From: an uncultured Pseudomonadota bacterium
Lineage (GTDB): Bacteria; Pseudomonadota; Alphaproteobacteria; RF32; CAG-239
Direction of reading: 5' to 3'
DNA: 64,000 nt
Assembly (NCBI GenBank): GCA_902494875.1
Contig: CABUUO010000001.1
Location: 259,671 to 323,670, forward strand
Shown here: in pieces, positions 16,130-24,179 of the stretch
How positions within the stretch are numbered: the stretch's first letter is position 1
Layout of the letters: each line of letters opens with the position of its first letter
The notes under the pieces: generated by a model
Seen by the model: the letters and a program-made list of their open reading frames with translations, nothing else
Databases searched by the model: none
What the model was told of the DNA's origin: nothing
Translations under genes and position numbers: made by a program

Positions 16130-17776
16130 TCAGCTTCGGAGATTTTGGTTTTGATAAGCCTGATAAGCCAGCAGATTTTTCTCCGCAACATTTGCATTGG
16201 CATTATCATTAGCAGCCAGCAGATTGGCGTATTCCGTCATTTTATGGCCAAAATCTGCCGTATAGCCGCCGGCGGCCGGAATTTTTTTCAGATTGTCGAC
16301 GTTCATCTTTACGAAACGATTGTTGTTATAGGCCAGAAGATAAGCCTTGCCGTCTCCGGTGCCGACCAGCGTCTGCCGGTGCAGGCGGCCGTTGGTATGA
16401 TAAATCCAAACCATGTGAATGCCGTAAGGATCGCGCTTCAGCTTGTCTTTCAGCTCGGCGCGCAGATTTCTGCTGTATGAGGCGTGAAAAGTCCGGGTAT
16501 GCGACGCGCAGGTATGCGGATTGGGCACATTCAGAAGCAAATCACGACAGGCCCTCGCCACGTAGTTGTCAGAAGAACGGTTTTGCTCATAAACATTTAA
16601 GAATGTGGCGTAAGCCATAGATTCACAGCTTTGATTCCGCACAATATATCCCGGTTTTCCGTATTTGGCCAACAAAGCCTCCTGCGAACGGTACAGCTGG
16701 TTCCTGTTAGCCAGGGGATTTTTTAAAATCAGAATATTTTTGCGATACTGCGCCACCAGATCGTTGATGAAATCATGATAATAAGCGTCCTGTCCCGACA
16801 AAGCGGTTTCCGTCCGCGGATGAAATTCCGCCACGGCTTCTGTCTGCGGAACATGAACTGTTCTTACCCGAATCGGGCGAATGGCTTCTGCCGGCATCGG
16901 CTTTTCCGGCTGCGGCTGACGAATCGGTTTTTCTTCCGTCGCGGAGGGCAAAACAGTATTTTGGGCAACGACAGCGCTTGAGGGCATGGGCGTATTCAGA
17001 CGGCAGACTTTTTCCTGCGCGACAGGCTGATTTTGATTGTTCTTCTGAGCATAGAAACCAACGCCTCCCAACAGCAAAAAGGCAACGGCAGCCCCATAGC
17101 GCCGCGCAGTCTCGGCAGTCCGGCGCCGAAGATCGGACACTTTGTTTTGAAGCCGTCCCCAGAATGTCATTGAACGCACTTTGCGCTTGATGCGGCGGCG
17201 GGCGATTTTGTTTTTTGGGGTTCCCGCTGTCGGTGTTTTTACGGTCGACGGGCTCGAATATGAAGGGAATGATTTTTCTTTTGCCACTTTTTGATAAAAG
17301 GAATCGGAAGACGATTGGATAAAAGCCGGCTTTTCAACCAAAGCCCCTGCCTTTTGTTCCGGTTCGACGCCTTTTTTTTGGCCCAAACCCAGCGAAACGC
17401 TTCCGGCAGCCAGACATTGCTGTTTGAACATCTTTATTTTGGCAAGCTGCGCCGCCGACGTATATTCATAAACCAAACCGCCGCTGCCGCGAACATATTC
17501 GCGTCCGAATTCCCGGATAAACTCCTGTATATGCGGCAGTGCGGAAGCCTCAACCGTTACCCGGCCCGAAGCAATATTTTCAATCAGGCGGGACGCTTCC
17601 CGGACAATCATTTCAAAGCGGTTAAAACTTATGTGATTGTAGCGTTTGCTGAAATCTGCATCGGAACATATGCGAAAAACGCGGAAGATTTTGTCTATAT
17701 CTTCCTTTGACAATACGCTTTTGTTCATATCGGCCGATCTAAAGCCGATAACCTCTTGCAGAGCGGCTAATGCCAT
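16130..17776 (-). CDS. Membrane-anchored protein with putative cysteine-peptidase-like domain
   Basis: 548 aa, not recognised as a whole. A cytoplasmic helical N-terminus (1-120) leads to a basic Ser/Pro linker, one membrane helix (about 226-243, AVAFLLLGGVGFYAQ), a Pro/Gln-rich extracytoplasmic stretch (about 250-320) and a folded C-terminal domain (about 325-548). That domain has Cys384 in NQSCESMAYATFLNVYEQN and His454 in YGIHMVWIYH. The order and environment recall papain-like cysteine peptidases, which is inference. It has a good ribosome binding site and its own promoter, and is monocistronic. Confidence 0.65.
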   Translation of the reverse strand: MALAALQEVIGFRSADMNKSVLSKEDIDKIFRVFRICSDADFSKRYNHISFNRFEMIVREASRLIENIASGRVTVEASALPHIQEFIREFGREYVRGSGGLVYEYTSAAQLAKIKMFKQQCLAAGSVSLGLGQKKGVEPEQKAGALVEKPAFIQSSSDSFYQKVAKEKSFPSYSSPSTVKTPTAGTPKNKIARRRIKRKVRSMTFWGRLQNKVSDLRRRTAETARRYGAAVAFLLLGGVGFYAQKNNQNQPVAQEKVCRLNTPMPSSAVVAQNTVLPSATEEKPIRQPQPEKPMPAEAIRPIRVRTVHVPQTEAVAEFHPRTETALSGQDAYYHDFINDLVAQYRKNILILKNPLANRNQLYRSQEALLAKYGKPGYIVRNQSCESMAYATFLNVYEQNRSSDNYVARACRDLLLNVPNPHTCASHTRTFHASYSRNLRAELKDKLKRDPYGIHMVWIYHTNGRLHRQTLVGTGDGKAYLLAYNNNRFVKMNVDNLKKIPAAGGYTADFGHKMTEYANLLAANDNANANVAEKNLLAYQAYQNQNLRS

Positions 17777-17807
17777 TTTACAGATTCTCCCGGTTTATTA
17801 TGCTTAA

Positions 17808-17835
17808 TATATATACCAAAAAAACTTTATGTAAA
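17808..17835 (-). promoter_or_regulatory. Candidate promoter of the 548-aa gene
   Basis: On the minus strand, TTTACA (17835-17830), 16-bp spacer, TATATA (17813-17808), about 32 bp before the start codon. The surrounding gap to 17994 is AT-rich and carries a 13-nt A tract near 17935. Confidence 0.5.
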
Positions 17836-17994
17836 GAGTTTAGACAGAATTTTTGCGAAAAATAATTTTATCCGTCTTCCTTTAGTTTAATTACTATACA
17901 CAATACCGCCGGCATTTTCTCTTTTAAATTGCAAAAAAAAAAAAACGATTATGATTGGGTGCGAAATGATACTTTTCAGTATTGAGGAAACAAT

Positions 17995-18141
17995 TTGGAC
18001 AGGAAAATTGACAATTCTGCAGAACAAATGGCCTCTTCTCTCTCCAAAGAAGAGATCATTGCCCTGCTGTCTAACCTGAAACTTTCCACTCTGCGGGAAA
18101 TTATCACGCACTTTTTTACACTTACGGCTAAAGGAAAATAA
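17995..18141 (+). CDS. Possible small leader ORF upstream of glf
   Basis: 48 codons from TTG at 17995 (ribosome binding site GAGGAAACA) to TAA at 18139-18141. An inner ATG at 18028 would give 37 residues. The product is amphipathic: SLSKEEIIALLSNLKL followed by STLREIITHFFTL. It ends 8 bp before glf, whose ribosome binding site AAGGAA overlaps its end, suggesting coupled translation. No family is recognised and the coding assignment rests on spacing and composition only. Confidence 0.4.
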   Translation: MDRKIDNSAEQMASSLSKEEIIALLSNLKLSTLREIITHFFTLTAKGK

Positions 18142-18149
18142 AGGAACTT

Positions 18150-19262
18150 ATGATGCAGAAAAAGAAAAATTTGATTGTCGGCTGCGGTTTTTCCGGTGCA
18201 ACAATGGCAAATTGTCTGGCAGAAAAGCTGGGTGAAGAAGTTTTGATAATAGACGCCAAAGATCACATTGCCGGCAACTGTTTCGACTATTATGACAACA
18301 ACGGCATCTGCATTCATAAATACGGCTCGCATATTTTTCATACCAATCTGGAAAACGTATGGCATTACATTTGCCGCTTTACGGATTTTAATACTTATAT
18401 GCACAAAGTCGTGGCTCTGATTGACGGCATTGAGACAACCATTCCGTTCAATCTGCGCACGTTGTATGACGTATTTCCGCAGAGCATGGCGACCAGAATG
18501 GAGGAAAAACTGCTTAAGGCTTTTAGCTTTAACAAAAAAGTGCCTATTTTAGAATTTCAGAAACAAGATGACGATGATTTAAAATATCTGGCTGATTATG
18601 TCTATGAAAAAGTTTTTTTGCATTACACGACCAAACAATGGGGCATGCAGCCCAACGAAGTAGACGGAGCCGTCACGGCACGGGTTCCGGTTTATATCAG
18701 CTGCGACCCTCGTTATTTTCAGGATAAATATCAGGGCATTCCCCAACACGGATATACCAAAACCGTGGAAAAAATGCTGAATCACCCCAACATTTGCGTC
18801 AGATTAAACACGAAATATACGGACATTGACGAAGAATTCGACCGCATTTTCTATACGGGTTCAATTGATGAATTTTTTGACTATAAATTCGGACAGCTAC
18901 CCTATCGCAGCGTATATTTCAAACTGGAAGAACATAATTGTGAATTTTATCAATCCAACGCCGTTGTAAATTATCCCTGCAATTATGATTTTACGCGTAT
19001 TCACGAATATAAACACTATTTGAACGACCGGTCTGCCAAAACCGTAATCGCCAAAGAATATTCCGAAGCTTTTGAACTTGGCAGAAACGATCGCTATTAT
19101 CCCATTCCCAAAGACGAAAATCAGCTTTTGTACAACCGTTATCTGGAAGAAGCGAAAAAGCTCAAGAACGTATATTTTCTCGGACGTTTGGGAGATTATA
19201 AATATTATGATATGGATAAGGCCATTGCCCGCGCCCTGGATTTGTTTGAAAAAATTAGATAA
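18150..19262 (+). CDS. glf: UDP-galactopyranose mutase
   Basis: 370 aa. FAD enzyme converting UDP-galactopyranose to UDP-galactofuranose, the donor for galactofuranose glycans. Visible are the Rossmann GCGFSGATMANCLAE, FAD-binding AKDHIAGNCFDYYD, KYGSHIFHTN, FNLRTLYDVFP, the KQWG stretch and the C-terminal LGRLGDYKYYDMDKAIARAL. Length is typical. A second ATG lies one codon in. It heads the polysaccharide operon and is followed 12 bp later by its likely client, a GlfT2-like transferase. Confidence 0.96.
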   Translation: MMQKKKNLIVGCGFSGATMANCLAEKLGEEVLIIDAKDHIAGNCFDYYDNNGICIHKYGSHIFHTNLENVWHYICRFTDFNTYMHKVVALIDGIETTIPFNLRTLYDVFPQSMATRMEEKLLKAFSFNKKVPILEFQKQDDDDLKYLADYVYEKVFLHYTTKQWGMQPNEVDGAVTARVPVYISCDPRYFQDKYQGIPQHGYTKTVEKMLNHPNICVRLNTKYTDIDEEFDRIFYTGSIDEFFDYKFGQLPYRSVYFKLEEHNCEFYQSNAVVNYPCNYDFTRIHEYKHYLNDRSAKTVIAKEYSEAFELGRNDRYYPIPKDENQLLYNRYLEEAKKLKNVYFLGRLGDYKYYDMDKAIARALDLFEKIR

Positions 19263-19274
19263 AGGAAATCTAAA

Positions 19275-21044
19275 ATGTATGAAATATCAAGATTGGTTTT
19301 ACCATCATCAAATTTTATAGAATATTCTAAATTGTTTGTAAGAAAAGATATTAAAGAATGTTTTATGCATGGGCAACTTGCAAATGTTAATATTTATAAA
19401 TTTAACACTTGGATGAACTTGCTGGCTGCAAAAAAATATTATTTTTACTGTGATTTAGGAGACATATATTTAAAACTAAATATTGATGGCAATTATAAGC
19501 TTCAAGTAATCGGCTCTAACAGGAATGCCGCTTTTGATAGAATAGATAATATTTTAATTGATATAGATTGCATAAATGACTGTTGTATAAAAATTCCCAA
19601 TGCTCAAAACTATGAAGGAATTTATTATACCATCATTGAAGATATAAAAAAACCAATCAAATTAAAATCTGGTGCATGGTGTACAGACAAATCACCGCAA
19701 AGAGAAAATAAACTGGCAATCATTTCATGCACTTATAAACGAGAAGATTATATTTATAAAAATATTGAGATTTTTGAGAACTATATAAAAGAAAATCCAA
19801 CCTTAAAAGAAAAAATAAAATTCTTTATTGTTGATAATGGAAAAACCTTAGATACAACAAAGAATAATAGTAATGTAAAAATCATTCCTAATATGAATGC
19901 TGGCGGCGCTGGAGGTTTCACGAGAGGATTAATTGATATTATTGAAAATAACCAATCATTTACAAGAGTTCTCTTTATGGATGATGATGTGGAGATTTTC
20001 CCAGAATCTTTTTATAGAACATTAATTTTTTCAAACTATTTAAAAGTTTCTTTCAAAGATTCTTTCATTAATGGCGCAATGCTTGATTTATATAAACGTT
20101 CGGTTTTTTTTGAAAATCTTGCTATTCAAAAAGATTTATGGGTAGAAGCATATCATGGAACCCAAGAACTCAAATATAATAATATATTAACTATCAATGA
20201 TATCCCTGCTGAGGTTTTTGAAAATGAAAATAGAAAAGTTGATAGCGCGTGGTGGTTTCATTGTTTTGATATTTCTACAGTAGAAAAAAATGGCCTTCCT
20301 TGTCCATTTTTCTTCAGAGGGGACGATGTTGAATGGGGATGGAGAAATTTCGGAAAACATCATATTTCACTAAATGGAATTTGTGTATGGCATTCTCCTT
20401 TTATGTATAGGGTTTCAAAAGTTGCTGATTATTATTATTTGCCAAGGAATATGTTTTTCTTAAATTCACTTTATACGAAAGATTTCAAAAAAACTCATAA
20501 AAAACTTTTAGAAAAGATATTGGTTCGTCTTCTAAAAACATATGATTATAATTCTTTAGAGATTTTTATACACGCACTTAAAGATATACTTAAAGGTAGT
20601 TCCGTATTCGAGGAAAATCCTGAAAAACAATTTGTTAACGTAAATACAATAGCGCAAAAGACTCAATGGGTGGAATGTAAAAACTGGACTGAATTAACTC
20701 ATATTAAAGCAATTGATATGAATCGAAAAAAGCGGAAAAATTTTATTATTAACATAATCAGAAATTGTTTCAAACTTATGAAGAAGCAAAGCTTTGCCTT
20801 AGACTGGTATCCTCCTGTTCATCGTTTTAAACATGTAAGAGAAGTCAAGGTTTATAACTTATTGTTTCATAAATATGAAATACGAAAATTTGATTCAAAA
20901 AAAATAAAACATTATTCAAAAGAAGGATATAAGCTAATTAATAAAATTTCCAAGGACTACGATAAATTACATGATGATTTTGTGAACGCACATAATGAAT
21001 TCACAAAATTAGAATTTTGGAAAAAATATTTGGATATGGCATAA
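19275..21044 (+). CDS. GlfT2-like galactofuranosyltransferase (GT2)
   Basis: 589 aa. Membrane-associated transferase adding galactofuranose from UDP-Galf to a growing glycan. Layout follows GlfT2: an N-terminal beta domain (1-140), then GT-A domain with AIISCTYKREDYI, the NAGGAGGFTRGL loop, the metal site FMDDDVEIFPE, the WWFHCFD loop and the catalytic FRGDDVEWGWRN region. A helical C-terminal part follows. Markedly more AT-rich than glf and the flanking chromosome, suggesting separate acquisition. Its stop is separated by 1 bp from the next ATG. Confidence 0.88.
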   Translation: MYEISRLVLPSSNFIEYSKLFVRKDIKECFMHGQLANVNIYKFNTWMNLLAAKKYYFYCDLGDIYLKLNIDGNYKLQVIGSNRNAAFDRIDNILIDIDCINDCCIKIPNAQNYEGIYYTIIEDIKKPIKLKSGAWCTDKSPQRENKLAIISCTYKREDYIYKNIEIFENYIKENPTLKEKIKFFIVDNGKTLDTTKNNSNVKIIPNMNAGGAGGFTRGLIDIIENNQSFTRVLFMDDDVEIFPESFYRTLIFSNYLKVSFKDSFINGAMLDLYKRSVFFENLAIQKDLWVEAYHGTQELKYNNILTINDIPAEVFENENRKVDSAWWFHCFDISTVEKNGLPCPFFFRGDDVEWGWRNFGKHHISLNGICVWHSPFMYRVSKVADYYYLPRNMFFLNSLYTKDFKKTHKKLLEKILVRLLKTYDYNSLEIFIHALKDILKGSSVFEENPEKQFVNVNTIAQKTQWVECKNWTELTHIKAIDMNRKKRKNFIINIIRNCFKLMKKQSFALDWYPPVHRFKHVREVKVYNLLFHKYEIRKFDSKKIKHYSKEGYKLINKISKDYDKLHDDFVNAHNEFTKLEFWKKYLDMA

Positions 21045-21045
21045 T

Positions 21046-23424
21046 ATGAATAATATTGATATTTTAGAAAAAGAAAAATGTTATGGTTGTAGCGGATGTT
21101 ATAATATATGCCCAGCTCATGCAATTGAAATGCATGCAGATTCTGAAGGATTTTTCCATCCAGTCGTTAACGAGGATTGCTGCATAAATTGCGGAAAATG
21201 TATTCAAAGTTGTCCGGCTTTGCATCCAGAATATCATAACACGGCAAATCCTCAATGTTATGCGGTTATGGCTGAAGATTCTATAAGGAAACAAAGCTCT
21301 TCCGGCGGTGTTTTTACCGTCATTGCAGAATACATTCTAAAAAAAGGCGGTGTCGTTTGCGGCGCTGAGTTTTCTTCAGACTGGCAAGTCCGACATACTA
21401 TAATCGATTCCATTGAAAATTTAGAAAAATTGCGTGGTTCCAAATATGTTCAGAGCAATATAGGAAAATGTTATAATGAAATAAAGACATATCTTCAAAA
21501 AGGTATTGATGTTTTATTTTGTGGCACTCCATGCCAAGTGGCCGGCTTATACGCTTTTTTAAAAAATGACTATGAAAACCTTATTACCGTTGATTTGGTT
21601 TGTCATGGCGTACCTTCGCCTTTAGTTTGGAAAAAATATTTAGAAGAAAATTTTGGTATCAAAAATATTCAAGAGATTAATTTTAGAAAAAAGGATATTT
21701 TCGGTTGGAGAGCATCTCTTTCTATTGTCTGCAAGGATTCTTCTTTTAACGAGCTTGATGAAACCAATATATTTTATAAAGCTTTTATTCCGTGTCTCTG
21801 TAACAGACCCAGCTGCGGCAACTGTCAATTTGCAAAAACATCAAGGCAAGGGACAATAACTCTTGCTGATTTTTGGGATATTCATAAATTTGATTCATCT
21901 CTTGATGATGGACTGGGAACTTCTATGCTTTTGCTTAACAATTCAAAAGCAAAAAGTCTTTTTAAGAAAATAAACAAAAACTTTAAACTATGCAAAAAAG
22001 TCCCTTTAGAATTTGCCTTATCTACATTTAATATGGCTATTAGACAACCTTGGCCCACGCATCCCAATAGGAATTTGTTTTTTCAGGCAATTAAAAACAG
22101 GCCTGTATCGCAAGCTGTATCTGAAGCTTCAGAAAATAAATATGATTGCGCCATCAGCAATATTTGGTGGCATGCTAATTATGGTGCGATACTGACTTGT
22201 TATGCATTGCAAGAAGTTTTGAAATCTATGGGAAAAACCGTCAAAGTGGTTAATTATATTCCTGAATGGTATCGAAATTTTGTTTTCCCTAACAGTATAT
22301 CCGAAAAATTTGCCAACAAATATCTTCAATTAGGCACCCCCTGTTATAACAAATTTGATTTAATGGGTTTGAACAGAGAAACAAATACTTTTATTTGCGG
22401 TTCTGACCAAGTTTTTCGTTATGGAGCTGAAATTTTATGGAATATGCATGAATTTTCAAAATACATATATTCTTATTTTTTCAGTTATGCTACTTCCGAA
22501 AAAAATTTAATTGCATATTCTGCAAGTTTTGGGCGGGATTTTTATGAGGGTGATACCGTTGATACATTATATGCAAAATATTATTTGAAAAGATTTAATC
22601 ATATTTCTGTCAGAGAAAAATCCGGAATAAATATTTGCAAAAACACTTTTGATGTAAATGCCGAATTTGTTTTAGATCCTGTTTTTCTTGCAGATAAAAG
22701 GTGTTATGACGGATTAATTAAAAATGCAACCGTATCAGAAAAAAATTTTATAGCTTATTATATATTGGATAATTCTGATTCTAAGCAAAAAATATTGGAA
22801 TATTACGGCAAAAAACTGAACCTTCCTTTAATAGACACCAGAAATGGCAACTCTGTAGAAAATTGGCTTTACTATTTTAAAAATGCAGAAATCATTATTA
22901 CAGATTCTTTCCATGGAATATGCTTTGCTCTTATCTTTAACAAAAAGTTTATTCACTTAAAGCATCCTGATGATAGAGTTCTTCCTCATAGTCGTTTTGA
23001 CACTATTTTTTCTTTAATAGAATGCCAAAACAGAAGTGTTTTAGACATTGATGATTGTGATAAGAACCCCATATTAACAGAAACGCCTGATTACGAAAAG
23101 ATTAACAAAATACTTAACAATGAAAAATTACGCTCCGTTCAATGGCTTCAAAATGCTTTAGAAGATTCTCAAGGCAATAAACTTAATGAACAGGCTTTTG
23201 TACATGATAAACTGCTTTCATTAGAAGCAAGTCTTAATAACATACGATATGCTTCTGATATAGCTCTGCATAATCAATTATCCTTAATTTTGAATAAAAA
23301 TAAAGTTTATCGGAAATATTATTGCTATAAGCTTCTATCAAAAGTTGTTCCAAACAAAAAAAACAAGTATATTGAGTATAAGAATAAAATACGCCAAATT
23401 AGACATATAAAGAGAGCATTATGA
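21046..23424 (+). CDS. Fusion: 2[4Fe-4S]/FrhB-type reductase with polysaccharide pyruvyltransferase
   Basis: 792 aa. Residues 13-50 hold two ferredoxin-like clusters (CYGCSGCYNICP and CCINCGKCIQSCP). Residues of about 80-330 match the coenzyme F420 hydrogenase/dehydrogenase beta-subunit family (SSSGGVFTVIAEYIL, CGTPCQVAGL, CHGVPSPLVW, CNRPSCGNC). Residues of about 365-660 match the CsaB/WcaK polysaccharide pyruvyltransferase family (NIWWHANYGAILTCYALQ, CGSDQVFRYG, DSFHGICFALIF). Both partners occur separately in capsule loci. AT-rich like glfT2. The stop overlaps the activase start by 4 bp. Confidence 0.9.
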   Translation: MNNIDILEKEKCYGCSGCYNICPAHAIEMHADSEGFFHPVVNEDCCINCGKCIQSCPALHPEYHNTANPQCYAVMAEDSIRKQSSSGGVFTVIAEYILKKGGVVCGAEFSSDWQVRHTIIDSIENLEKLRGSKYVQSNIGKCYNEIKTYLQKGIDVLFCGTPCQVAGLYAFLKNDYENLITVDLVCHGVPSPLVWKKYLEENFGIKNIQEINFRKKDIFGWRASLSIVCKDSSFNELDETNIFYKAFIPCLCNRPSCGNCQFAKTSRQGTITLADFWDIHKFDSSLDDGLGTSMLLLNNSKAKSLFKKINKNFKLCKKVPLEFALSTFNMAIRQPWPTHPNRNLFFQAIKNRPVSQAVSEASENKYDCAISNIWWHANYGAILTCYALQEVLKSMGKTVKVVNYIPEWYRNFVFPNSISEKFANKYLQLGTPCYNKFDLMGLNRETNTFICGSDQVFRYGAEILWNMHEFSKYIYSYFFSYATSEKNLIAYSASFGRDFYEGDTVDTLYAKYYLKRFNHISVREKSGINICKNTFDVNAEFVLDPVFLADKRCYDGLIKNATVSEKNFIAYYILDNSDSKQKILEYYGKKLNLPLIDTRNGNSVENWLYYFKNAEIIITDSFHGICFALIFNKKFIHLKHPDDRVLPHSRFDTIFSLIECQNRSVLDIDDCDKNPILTETPDYEKINKILNNEKLRSVQWLQNALEDSQGNKLNEQAFVHDKLLSLEASLNNIRYASDIALHNQLSLILNKNKVYRKYYCYKLLSKVVPNKKNKYIEYKNKIRQIRHIKRAL

Positions 23425-24173
23425 CATCAGGATTGGTATTCGACATAAAGGAATTTGCCCTGAACGACGGACCGGGAATACGCTTAACCGTTTTTCTGAA
23501 AGGCTGTCCGTTGCGTTGTCTGTGGTGTCATAATCCGGAAGGGCTTAGTGCCGAACCGCAGATAAACCAACTGACGGGAAAACTGTGCGGGCATTATTAT
23601 ACGCCGCAGGAGATTGTTACCAGAGCTTTAAAATTTAAGGACTTATTCGAAATGTCCGGCGGCGGTGTTACATTCTCCGGCGGCGAAGCAACGTCTCAAT
23701 TTGACTTTTTATATGAGACGGCAACCATGCTTTCCGGCATACATAAAAATCTGGATACGTCCGGTTATTGTCCGCAGGAACGTTTTTTGAAACTGCTTGA
23801 CGTTTTTGACTTGTTCTTTTTTGACCTCAAGCTTGGCAATGAGCAGCAACATAAAAAATATACCGGCGTTTCCAACGCTCTGATTTTGAAAAATCTGCAG
23901 GCACTTGATTTTTCCGGCAAGTCTTATCATGTCAGAATTCCGCTGATTCCGGACATTACGGACACGGTCGAAAATCTTTCCGCATTGTCAGATATTATAC
24001 TGCGGCTGAAAAACCCGCTCAAAATTGATTTGCTCCCATACAATATTTTGGCCGGAGCAAAATATTCTTCTTACGGACTGAAGTTTTCTTTACCGGATAA
24101 AAAAGAAATTAATCTCAGCCATGTGAATGAATTCAGAAAAAAACTGAAAAACTATAACGTTGAACTTTATTAA
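23421..24173 (+). CDS. Radical-SAM glycyl radical enzyme activase (PflA-like)
   Basis: 250 aa. Uses SAM and a [4Fe-4S] cluster to place the glycyl radical on its partner, here surely the glycyl radical enzyme 6 bp downstream. Visible are NDGPGIRLTVFLKGC, the cluster motif CPLRCLWCHNPEG (C-x3-C-x2-C), GGGVTFSGGEAT, DTSGYC and FFFDLKLG. The extra two-cluster ferredoxin insert of many activases is missing, so it is a compact PflA-type protein. ATGA overlap (23421-23424) couples it to the fusion gene upstream. Base composition returns to the chromosomal range here. Confidence 0.92.
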   Translation: MTSGLVFDIKEFALNDGPGIRLTVFLKGCPLRCLWCHNPEGLSAEPQINQLTGKLCGHYYTPQEIVTRALKFKDLFEMSGGGVTFSGGEATSQFDFLYETATMLSGIHKNLDTSGYCPQERFLKLLDVFDLFFFDLKLGNEQQHKKYTGVSNALILKNLQALDFSGKSYHVRIPLIPDITDTVENLSALSDIILRLKNPLKIDLLPYNILAGAKYSSYGLKFSLPDKKEINLSHVNEFRKKLKNYNVELY

Positions 24174-24179
24174 GGTGAT

